Of a stretch of DNA of 46,158 bases, positions 21,255 to 33,200 are shown in pieces. Origin of the DNA: Phallusia fumigata (lineage: Eukaryota; Chordata; Ascidiacea; Phlebobranchia; Ascidiidae); contig QXVZ01013327.1 in assembly GCA_008931825.1 (NCBI GenBank), positions 1 to 46,158 on the forward strand. Direction: 5' to 3'. The notes beneath the pieces are model-generated. The model saw only the letters and a list, made by a program, of their open reading frames with translations, ran no database searches and had not been told where the DNA came from. The translations under genes and the position numbers were made by a program. The first letter of the stretch is position 1. The number at the start of each line of letters is the position of its first letter.

Positions 21255-24200
21255 CTGCAAAGCAACAGAATCAGACTTCAAGCGTGTGACTTTCCGCACA
21301 AGCTACAAACAAGGCGCGGACATATAGTGAGAGTGGCACCAGCCAGCCTGCTTCTAATTACACAAAATACCGACCACATAATAGTAGTGAGCCCGAGCAG
21401 AGGCGGCAAAGGGGCGGTCGCCGAAAGGGCGCAATGTTAGTCCAAGCTTAGCGTTGACGGAACGTGTGTAGATTTTGTATCAAATTTCGTCTATAGTGAC
21501 GCCAGCAGGTCGCACGCGTTTGATGGTCAACAGGGCGCGTTTGAGAAAGGCTTTGGTGGCGCTTGTACCAGCTAAAGCCCGCGCCCCCGTGTCTTAGGCC
21601 CCCGACCGCGGATTTAATTTCATAAAAACAGCTTTGAAGCTAAATCATGACATCTCGTTCCGGGCCATCTTGTAAAATCCGCACGCCCAGCTCAATTCAA
21701 TTGTTTTCAAACACCAGCAAAGCCGCGCGAGACGATGTGTCGGCGAGATATGGAACAAAACACAATCCTCGTGGTATTGTTTAAAGCGCCCACACTTTTG
21801 GGGTTCGAAGCTCAATCGTCGAGCAGTGTTTGCTCGGATTTATCGGGACAGCAATCTTATTTACCAGGTATTAAAGCGGATTTTTTGTCACCACGGGACA
21901 CGCGGCGCAACCGACTAGCTTTTTGATCGGAGCGACCTCCAATGTAGCTGGCTAATATTTGAGCGCATTCCCTTCAAATCTCCGCATCAACCACACACCA
22001 TTATCAAACAAATTACATAATTGCGCGCAAGTCACCGCAAATAAGGCGGCAAAAAACTTAACTACAACATATTTTCCGGTTCCACAGCTTTATCGCCCGG
22101 GGGAAATCCCCCGCTGTAATGAAAGCGCTTTTGATGAAAAGCACCGATAAGGGTTGAATAGAGACAGGAGTGTCTGTTCACCTATTGCATTCAGTAACCG
22201 GCCCCGTCGCCAGTTAAAGCCTTACTTACACTATAATTGCGACGTCTTAGCGGGCCACATGACGAAACGCGCGCAATTAGCTTCGTCGGTTGACGTTTTG
22301 CGTTTTAAAATGGCCGCCATCGGAATTACACACAGGCAATTACACCCACAAAATCTGTCATTCCTCAAAACAGGCAACAACAACAACAACAAGAAATCTG
22401 GAAGTGTTGCTTTAAATAAACTCAATTTCACCCCCACATTCAGTGCAGTAGCATCTTTACAGCAATTGGCCCGAAATGGCCACCACCTGAACCGCCGTGT
22501 TTTTGTTATTAGGCTGGTACGTCGGGACGGTCGATGCCGGGCGCCAGTAGTTCCAAAGCATCCGATAAAACCACAAATTGTGGCGCCATTGAAGACCAGA
22601 AAGCTGCTTAAACGTGGCGAGTCGATAGCCTGCATGCGCCTCTTGAGCAACGCCAGAATCGCTCGAGACTCGCATTTAATCGCACTTGGCGCGACACTTG
22701 TATTTGCCGATAGAATGCACGATCTTGACAGGTCACCTTTTATGTCAAGAAGGCGAGGTCGATTAGTAACAACACATACAAGTAAAAACAATCGGGGCCC
22801 AACTATTTCAGTAGTTTAGTTGCGATATTTAATTGTTGCGCCGCAAAATTATTTTCTACACAACGAGGTTTGGCCTTTTTTTCAGTCACTCGTATACGCG
22901 ACGCGGCGGTAAGTTGTAGTTCAAACCCGTCTAGTGTCTTCAAGGAGATATAAGAGCGACAGGCAATTAGTCGCCACAGTACCGGAGCGTGGTCGCTTTA
23001 AATTACAGGTGGGCAAGTCGCATGGCGCCCAGCGTTCGACAAAAAACTTTATCACATTGCTTTGGGGATAACGAAACAGTGCATGTTAGCTGCTCGAAAT
23101 GAAAACATACTCGCTTGCTTTAGTACATCGGAAAACACCACATACTGAACATAGCCTGTCCTACAGGCGAACTACAGGTTTTCATATTTTTTTTGAGCTT
23201 TTTGACAGAAATCTTAAACTAATAAAAACAACTCAAAAGAAAGAAGGCTTCGGGACAGGAATTTTAAACGGGAGTGCGCGTGCCCCTCGACTAGGGATGC
23301 CCAATATCAAATAATTACGTATTCTACAAGATCGTGGATTAATTCTTTGATTAGAATTTCAAGGAGGTGCCATTGCACAATTCAAAAAAGTTTTTTTTAA
23401 TTTAATTGTCATGGATTTTTGGTAATGGGCCTTTATAGCTTTTAAACTTGCAAAACTGTTCATAAATATGGTCTATAAAGTCACACCAGTGGACCATGGA
23501 CCACCGATTGGGAAGCGCTGCACTAAGATATATTGGAAATGAGTTAAAAATACATGTTCCTACTGAAGCACCTGGTTTAAAGATTTTCACATTGCTTTCC
23601 AATGTTTGGTGTGGGAATGTTAGTTTGACGAAAACGGCGATATAATCTAGTTTAGCAAATTACACATGGGGGATAAGAATAACTATTCTCTAAAGTGTTG
23701 AGCAAGATGCTTGACGCCGAAAACTCGCCGCAGATCAAAAAAGCAAGTTCAAGGAGAGACTTTGTGCGTTGCCCACTTGAGTGGAACTAAATCAATCTTG
23801 TGTATTTTTTGGTCGACTTACCCTTGGCGAGATCGCGAGATTTGTTCTTGGAGCTTTTCCACGTCTGATGTTGCTGTAGACGAAAAGTGGAATGTTAATT
23901 CACAAACAAACCATGCGAAAAAAAGTGAAGCGCATTGGCACACCTATCTTATACATTTGTATGGCGCAGACATACAAATCATTTAAATGACAAGGTAGGG
24001 GAAATCCGAGATTGATAATTTGTAAAATTTGCTTATAGTCATGAGCATAAAAGCAACTTCGACTTTAAGTGACATAGCAAAATATGGAGGATGTCGGCCA
24101 AGGCATAAAGGCCAGCATCAAGTGCCAGTCATATTACGTCGGTCCCACTCACCAAACATGGCAATTACTTGGGCCGAATCAGTGACGTTAAACAAGTGCG

Positions 24201-27200
24201 CGTTGGCGGTGAAATTAGCTGCAGTTTCGTTCGGGCTTTCGTTTACGTTGGCGAGTGTTTGACGTGGGGCACACTCCGCGATACTGATCAATAAGGCAAC
24301 CCGTCAAGCATATCTGCCCTGGAACAAGGCCTTTAAACGTGACATCCACAGCACTGCAGTTTTCATTTGTCGTCAATATGATCCGCAAATCGTTAAGAAT
24401 AGGGCCAGGTAGATCAAAATGGATTAATTGCTGGCCGTACAGCATAATTGTAAATGGCGTTTACGTAGTGAACGTACTCTAACGAGCACCTTGTTTCAAG
24501 AGCGCGTGCCAATATCCTTCAATATCAAATTCTTGGAATTCGCGATCATTAGCAACACCTACCGGATTAAGCGGCAAACACGAAGTAGCGTAATAACTGC
24601 GTGCACCCCGATATTTACTGTGGATAAGTATTGTTGGTGAAGCAGGTTTGGCTCGCTTGCGGATTTCGGAGATTTTGCGTCGGTTAGCGCAGTGATGCGT
24701 TGGACCTGAAGGCGCCAGTGCAAAAATCCAAGTGGAGTTGACTAGTCACAGAGACGCTAGCGCCAGAATTACGCACCGCAAGTGATTTGCAGCAGCGAAA
24801 CCGATAGTTACGCGCCGCACATAATCAACAACGGCTTGTGGGCGCAGCACTTACACCGCTGTGCCCGAAATATAAAGCACTACGTGAAAAATGTGACCTG
24901 CAAGCAATACGCGTACCCTTGTAGGTACATTAATACTGTTCCAATACTTACATCAAACGAAGGAGTCTAAGAATAGCACATACCTTTGGTTATGAACTGA
25001 TGCATGATTGCGCCGAAAGGTTCCGCATGATTGGTTGCGTTCGACTTAACTGCATCGACTCGGCGACCGCAATCTGCAGTGAACAAGTGATTCGGTAAAC
25101 AACGAACGTAGCTAAGCGCATTACATGACATCATACACACATAACTCTATTTCTAGTGGTAAACTCAAATCTGATGTTGACAATTTTCTATTTTTTTGCA
25201 TAGCGACGGTCACGTGCCAAAAACAGAGGAGGTCCAGGACAGTGCAAAAGCTCACTCTTAGTGCATCATCACGGAGGGCCGCAGCGGATGGAATTAGCTT
25301 GTTGGATTAGCCTGAGCCGCGACGGGTGGAGATTTCTGGGATTAGTCGCCGGGATTACAAATTGCAGTAAACGGGATCGGGCGGCGGCATTGGCGGCGTT
25401 TGACTGACGGAAACTGAGAAAGGTCAAAACTTCGATTGTAGGCTCAGTGAAAAACCGCGAGACTCCGTAAGAGTCGCTTTGATTAGACAAATTGCTCGGT
25501 TTTATAATGCGCGCGCGTCGGGCGAACCGCACAGGCCCTCCAACTTGTCACACCACAACAAGACAGCGCGACGACCTGGCTGTGACGTATTGGACTCAAC
25601 GAAGTCGGGCAAGTGACACGGGGAATGTGTTTGACTTTCCGGCCCGCGTTCCCAATCGAATTCATTTCGACAAACAATCAAGCGTCAGGCCAAGAGCAAA
25701 TATAGCATATAAACTCTGAACCGCACTTGGATCGGTTTTCCGGCCAGAACAAAACAGTGCGCGGCCCCTGCTTCATTGCATGACCAACAAGGGCGTGTTT
25801 CCCACGAATATAAGAGACCTTCTTGAGATAACCCACTCGAGGTGGGCACAGTGGCGGGTCAGTGCTGCCTCACACAAGAGTCGCTTTGAAGTTTTGTTTG
25901 AGTCTAAACAATTAGACAGCGTTTAATCGTGTTGTGATACTTGTCACCGCCCTGGCAAGTCTAGGTGTCTGGCAAAAATTCAACGCTTTTTGGCACGAAG
26001 AAAGACGAGGCCGGCAACATTGGCCTCTCGTCGGCGTAGCCAGTAAAACAACAAGGTCTGTCCAGAGGTGAAATTATGTGTTTTCGTGAAAACAAACAAG
26101 AATATTTTTACGAGCGAACTGACGCCACTAAGTCAACTTGAACGATTTTCCAACGTCCGCGGGGCCGACAAAGCCTGGTTAAAACCATTGGCGGACATAT
26201 AAGCAACCACAAAATCTGACAAGAAAGTTTCCCGGTAAGACGCAATTAGGCACGGTATAAAGTTTAATCATCACGTCGCCCGCAATAACTCAATGGGCGT
26301 CACTCTGTGGCAGCGTATACACAGAAAGGGACCTTTCAAAACAAAGCGGATGATTCGTCTTGGCGCGGCCAAATCCTGTCGCAAATTGATAGAATAAAAC
26401 AACCATGATCTGGAAATAAGATCGTGCATACAGAGACGGGGATACGGCGTCAGGTGAAGCAGACAGTAAGTCTGTCGCCGTTTGTATGTTTACCGGCGTC
26501 TTGTCCGTTTGGAATTTCATTCCTGAACTCCACATTTGACGGCGATAAATAACCCTTGAAGGGCTCGACCCCGTGTACATTGCAAATCGCTGGCACCAAA
26601 TACGTAAAATAGATGGACGTCGTTTAGTCCGCTCAGCACTCGGCATGTGTTCAATAATTCGGAAGGACCAACTGAGCGGGGGTATTCTACTGAACAGTCG
26701 AATTAAAACGTACTCGGCACACATTACGCCAGTCATCAACAGAATGTGGAGATACATAAAGCTATGAAGATTGGCGCCGCAACTTGTCTCTACACGAGAC
26801 CAATACGGCACGACCAATGAATGAATAGACAGGCCTTAAAACGGAAAGGGCATTCTTTCCCCGGCAAAGACGTAAGTTGTGCACGCGACCACGACAATGG
26901 ATACAATACTTGATTACCGACAAACGATGATTCAGGCAATCATAACAAACGTAACTTCGTGTGTGGCAAAGTCGGTTAGGCACCGACGCATATCGCTCCA
27001 TTACTTCCATGGATCGGAAGAATAAGCTAGACGTCACCACCGTATTGAGAGGGGAAACAGATCAAAACCTCTGGCTTGATCTGTGAGCCAGTTGAAGGTG
27101 ACTTCTACGGCAAAGGGCTTAAAAACCAAAACAATGTTTGTGCCTTACTGTAACACCACAAAAGTCAAAGAAACAAAGTCGGGGTCCTGGGGCACAAACA

Positions 27201-30200
27201 CCCAATAGCTTCGAACTTTTAAACACAAAGCGATCGACTCCCGAAATGAAATGGGACAAACGTTTGCCAATTTTGGGCTAAAATTCGGCGAATTTTACAA
27301 CCGCGCACAGCAAGAGGCTTCATACACAATATTTTGGTGTACACAAAGCTGAACAAAGTACATGTGTAGCTGCAAGTTGGAGCAACGTGGCAAACTCCTA
27401 AATACATAGAGCAGTAGTTCCCAACCTGGGGGTCGCAGGGCGGTTTTCTGGGGGTCGCGACAGATATGTGATATTTTTACAAACGCAGACAGGTCCGTGA
27501 TATTTTTATTTTACCACACAAAGGTTACAACTGGTTTGGACTGCATCACCTGTCTTGTCAGGTACGATAAGCAGTAGGCTATGTGCTTATATCTAACTGC
27601 ACAGGTATTGTCATTGAATTTGAAACGTCACAGTAATTATTGTCATCAACAAAGAAGTCCTTAGGCTAAGGCCATGAAGTTGCAAAGTCAGTCGTATCAT
27701 AGAGCAAAAGTGAATGCAAAAAAAATGATATACTGTAAAAACCATTTTGATTGATATTGTTTAGAAAAAAAAGGTTGGGAACCACTGACATAGAGAAAAC
27801 AGTTGGCTGCCTCCCATCTATTGGCGTTAAGATTCATCAAAGCAAATGTGCCGGTACAAAGGAATGCATATTTGCAGGTCAATGAAGCAAAAGTATAACC
27901 CCTCATCCGCAATACCACTTGGAAGAATGGAACGGTTCCCGAAAATGGGCTGTTGCGGTAGCGCAAATATTTTTAAGCTTTTCTTAAACTGCGCTCAGAT
28001 TACAAGCGTTTATTTCGGCATTCGACGAAAGGTCATCAATTCTGTTTCAGACGCACGTAGCGGAGCCGGTTGGATTCGGGAGACGTAATTTATCGCAACA
28101 GTTTGTCAGATAAAATAAGTGTTGTGTGGCCGACTGGCAGTATATGGCTCCACAAGCGGGGCGTGTACGTGTGCATTGGCGACACCAACACACCAAAACC
28201 AACTTGGCTCGCTACAACAATCGGTACCTTATCTGCCGCTTTCTAAGGAGCAACACGCGACCACTATTGACACTTTGTTTGCCGTGTTTTTGACAAATTG
28301 TGAAGCGGCGGTGGAGTTACGTGGCGCGCAAGAATTTCTCCTTCCATACCCGGTTCCCAAAACGCCGAATTTTCCAAACAGATATAAATTGGATTAATAG
28401 CGACCCGCGCTACATTAATATTCCACAGTAGACAGGCTACAGATGAAGACGCTCGGGCAAATACAAATCAAGGTTCGGTGCGGCAGAATGATAAATTCGG
28501 CTCTAAGAAAAGCGCGGGATCACTCCCCGCCGGGAGTTTGGCAACCGTAAAGACCTAATTGACATGATGTTTCCACAGCTTCCGGGCACTGCGGGCGGTG
28601 GCCCCAGCGCGTCCACGCCTGATTCGGTTAGTCGCGAGTCGCGACACAAATCGAATGTGTTTCGGACAATGCTGTGGCGTCTGTCGTGCATTTTTGGATA
28701 GAAGCGTGCAGAAGGCAAAATAAGAAATCGAGAGCACGCACCCTTCAGCTCTTTCTGAAGTTTCAGAAATCCTTTTTCAATTTCCTGGTAATCGATTTGC
28801 GACGCTCGGACAATCTCAAGTGTGGAAGGCACGGGACACTTTCGCGACGCGATTTCAACATTCTGCAAAAAAACATGTTTTTTATTTTAAAATTGGCGTG
28901 TGAAAACGAGACGAATATCTACCAGGTCAAAGGTTTTGATGTAAACCCTGAGGACGTAAGCGAGCAAATTCAAATTTTCGGCGTTTCCTTTTACGTCCTT
29001 CAGTTTGGAAAGAACGTCAAGCCCGAAACCGGCGGCTTCACCCCGGGAGCGGTTACCTGAAAAGAAATACAATTTGCATTGCGATAAAAACCACTTTACA
29101 GACAGTCAGGAAAACATTACAAACGTGATCTTGTTGATACGAGCTTAAATCCCTAATTTCAATAGGTCTATATTAGGCGGGGAGGGTGGGTTTAATAAAT
29201 ATACCGTTTGTGAGTGCGATTGCCGACCCACGAGCGGCCACTGTATACTGGAGACAAATTGAAGTCAAGATTTATCGCCCAGGTCATAAATAAACAGTGA
29301 ATACAAAGCATCAACTCATCATCCGATCCGACAGGAACAACAAGTCGTAGCCAACGTACCCGAAAATGTCGGCACAGCGCCGGGGATGTTTTCTTTAAAA
29401 ATATTTTTCCTAGACTCAGCAGCGCCGTCCGTCACAGGCTTTTCACCAGACGTGTTTATTCTGGGCCGCGATAGTTTAAATTAGTGGCACGCGACAAACA
29501 CACACAAGCGGCCCCGGTTCGGTGGCGGACAAACCACACAAGGAATGGCCTCCCCGGGATTGTCACCGTGTATTTTTTAATAACCACAACATGCACTCTC
29601 CACGAAGTCTGCTGACCCCCAAACGCGCGTCGTGAGTTATACAAGCCTCGGTTTCCTTGGTATTTCGGAATGCGGAATAATAAGCGAAACGCAAAAACCG
29701 TGGACGATAGCCAGGCTGGGTGGCCGGAGCCGCTTGCTGAAAAAACAGTGATCTTTGTGCGCAGTGTCAACATCTTTCGCTTGTGCCCGGCCATCACAAA
29801 CGAAGATCGCTTTGTTTGTTTATTTGTTTACGTCAAAATTGGCGACACGCGCCCTATGCCTCGTCAATGGGGCATTGTGTGGCGACAAACATAACTTAAC
29901 GTATATCGACCCTGAATGAGCCCGGCAACCGTTTACAACTAATTTTGCCAAGGTTCATTTCTCAGCTGTTGTCGGGTGGTCTGATTCAGGGACAGGGCGA
30001 GTCGTTTGCTCTGTACCCGTAAACGGTTGCAGGCACATTTCCGCAATTTTATCACATCACTGCCCGATGTCTCACAAGTAAACTACAAGCGAAAGGGGAA
30101 ACTAAAACAGGCCGCAAATAGTTCTTAGAGCAATTAAGTGACATCACCCGCAAAAAGTGAATGCGAGCGACCACACATCAAACCAGTAGGTCATTTCACG

Positions 30201-33200
30201 GCCGTTCCTTTATTACTAAGCGCAACAAACAGAGTTAAAAGCGCAAGAGACGAAGTGACGAGAAACGCTGTGGACGGTTGAACTGACCAACGGATGGAGC
30301 GAGTTCTACCACCTATGACGTCGTGTTTAATTCGTTGCGCTTGACAGGTGTTCCCATGGTAAACAAACATAGTCTAGACCGCCTGGAATCGCGAAATGTT
30401 TTTACCACAACAAAAAAACAACGCCTGGGTGTTTCTGCCACTTCCTTATAAATTGCTGCAACAGAACGGTTACCATGATACGACATTAATCACGAAAATG
30501 ACACTGCACTACTCCATATTAACGTGTTTTTGTGGTTGGTGAGAACAGGATCGGCTCCACGCGAAACAATGTCCATCAAAGTGGCACCGCAAACAAACTG
30601 GGCGTTCATATAGTTCTTGTCGCTGTGGCGCCAGTCGACAGCAAGGGCGTGTTTGTACAAGTTAACTATACAGCCACGAATTAAATTGACTTAAAATTTA
30701 TGGCTGCCAAGGCACGTCGTGAATGCTCGAACACATGGTGACAGCGGCGGCAATCGATGCTTCTGCTATGATGAAGGCTGACAAATAGTTTTTAAGTCAT
30801 GTGATCCGCTGTGATAACGATCCACCACGAGACGCAAGTCGGCATTAACAGACAATTCGTATAGCGGGCAATGGCGCCGAGCTGATGAATCCCGACAAAT
30901 GTTCGGTGCACGCACTATGTTCACATTCCTGCTTCCGAGGGCTGGTCGCGCACTACAATGGTTGGCTTATCGAATCATGGCGACAAAATACTCCGAACCA
31001 TTAAATTCTTTCGTTACGCAGCCGGGCCGTCGCGGAAGGGGGGCGCTGATGAATTGCCGTAACGAAAGCCGACTAACACGTTTGTTATTTAAGGGCGGTG
31101 ATAAATTAAAAGTTCAAATGTGAGACATCTATCATTGCCGCGTGCGGAATGTCCGAGTGAGCCGCTGCTTAAAATTAAGCAGGTTTCAATCAATGTGTCC
31201 GTTTGGGACGATAAGATACCGCTAAGCATGGTAACAAGACACTTTGCTCCATCACTGTTTACAGAAAAGTAAATTGCATCTTTAAGGTGTTTTTCACGAA
31301 CGACAATGTTAAAGAAACAGAGATCCATCTGAGTTTATCAGGGAGGTGGTTGGGGAAAAACATATATGGATGAAAGCTGTAATGTAATACCGCTTAAGTA
31401 AAAAAATACTGAAATTCCCAATTTCGGAATTTCATACGGCTTAGCTTATCCTACGCCAGCCTCTGTTGCACAGAAAACCTCGATACGAAAAGGTTTTTAT
31501 CATTTACCTGCATTTAGGTAATTCCCAATAGCCAGGATTATGCCAAACAGTTGTTGAATCGACTTCTGTTGAAGCGACTAAAACAAAATATGGTAACGAG
31601 TTGGCGTAAGGGAGATTTAAACTTGAAGAGCATACCTTGCAAACTCCGTCGATAAGCGCAATACTACTTTGCAAATGTTCCAGGTCGCAGTGAAACTGAG
31701 ACATAAAAGTGATGCAGAAAAGGCGGTCGGTGCAGTGATCAACTTCCCACAGTCTCAGAAGAAATCTGCGACAGTTAACGATACATGTTAACAAAATTAT
31801 CGAAAAATACATGTAATATCGCCTACAGTTAACTTAAACTTACTCTTCAGGTTTGTCGAGAGGTTGTTTATCGTCATCATTCACTTTGTCTTGTTTTTTT
31901 ACATGCGATCTAATTATATCGAGTTCGTTGGTTTGAGGACGCTACGACGTAAAAACAGTTGGGTTTGTTTAACACAAAAAGTAAAACCGACTAAATCGCA
32001 AAAAATAGACCGTACCAAGTCGTATATGGCACTAATGCTTTCCACGTCCACAACATTTGTCTCCAGATCAAGCACAGCTGAAAGAGAAACAGCGCCCCAG
32101 GTGTTACTTATTAGATCACAACGTTGACCACATGGTGGGGCTAGTAGGTTAATATCCGTCATGTGTTTCAGTTTGAGCAAATAACGACATAAGTCCCGGA
32201 CGAGAAAAAAGCAATGTAATAAATTTGGGTTGTGCTTTCACACGCCCTGGGTAACGCATTGTGTATAGCTGTCCTATCTACATTTGTGGCTCCAAATATT
32301 TTTAAAATAAGCAAATAATCCTAAATTTTTAGAAAACCAGATTTACCAGAAGGTGCTACAATGTAAACAATTGTTTATTGATGGTTCAGCAACGGTTCAA
32401 TGTAATAATTTGGAAAAGTGCACAAAACTACGACAAATAAGAAACCTTTGACTACAGTTTTCGCATCTCTACTGTTTCGTATGTACAGTAGACATTAAGT
32501 ATGTTTTACCTTGCTTAATATCTTCCACATCGACATGTAAACTTGAAATGAATATGCCAAGTGCTTGTGATCTTTTGGTGGAAAGTAACTTTGCTGGTTT
32601 CACCTGAAATACAAGCAGAAAAATATGTAGCACTAAGAAAACAAAAACACACATTTGCCCAATAATGGTTTGTTACATTTAAACACAGAACATTTGTAGT
32701 GATAAATTCAAAACAAAGGGTACTATTACCACTGGCATGGCTGCAACATGCTCATCCAATCCATCAATTGCATCTGTAAAGTTTCATACCATCCCTATGC
32801 TGTGCATTTCTGACTTAACAACTACAAACCGAACAGCACAAACAAAACTTTAGGAAGGGGACCCATACACGCGTAAAAATGTAAAAAGTTTTAACCTAAC
32901 ACTTCTATTCAGGCAATATGTAAAGGTTTAGTGCTAGCAAGCGCACCAAGCACATCCACACTCTCAGAACGTGTACAGACACTTTCCAACCTACTATCTC
33001 CAATCAGTTTGTGTTCACAAATTGTAATTGTAGGTAAGTTATTTGTTTTCTATCTTTTTAATTACCTTTTTTCTTTTGGGTGACAAAGATTCAGACAAGG
33101 CTAATTTCTTTTTGCTTGATGTCTTCTTGCAGAAAAGATCAACCAACTCAACATGATCTACCACAGTAGCAGGTACAGAATGCCATAGTGTGCTATACAA

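Noticed and set aside
21484-21571. Candidate for the missing formin coil exon (reads TKAFLKRALLTIKRV)
   Set aside because: Its length would fit the family well, but the obvious acceptor gives the wrong phase and there is no GT donor at its end. Kept only as a lead for transcript data.
22154-22819. Long overlapping frames on both strands (221 and 186 codons)
   Set aside because: Opposed frames over the same bases inside a formin intron, with no motif in either; one translates an AAC microsatellite.
23156-23192. Second candidate for the missing formin exon (reads FCQKAQKKYENL)
   Set aside because: The donor phase fits, but the acceptor phase does not, the segment is A-rich and short, and only about a third of the expected length is covered.
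23402-23602. Minus-strand frame near a sequence resembling a hAT right end (GATTGGGAAGCGCTG)
   Set aside because: No matching left end or target duplication was found, and the frame has no motif. It may be a decayed element but is not supported.
26290-26817. Minus-strand frame of 175 codons
   Set aside because: It lies inside the largest formin intron, has no family signature and is not in phase with flanking exons.
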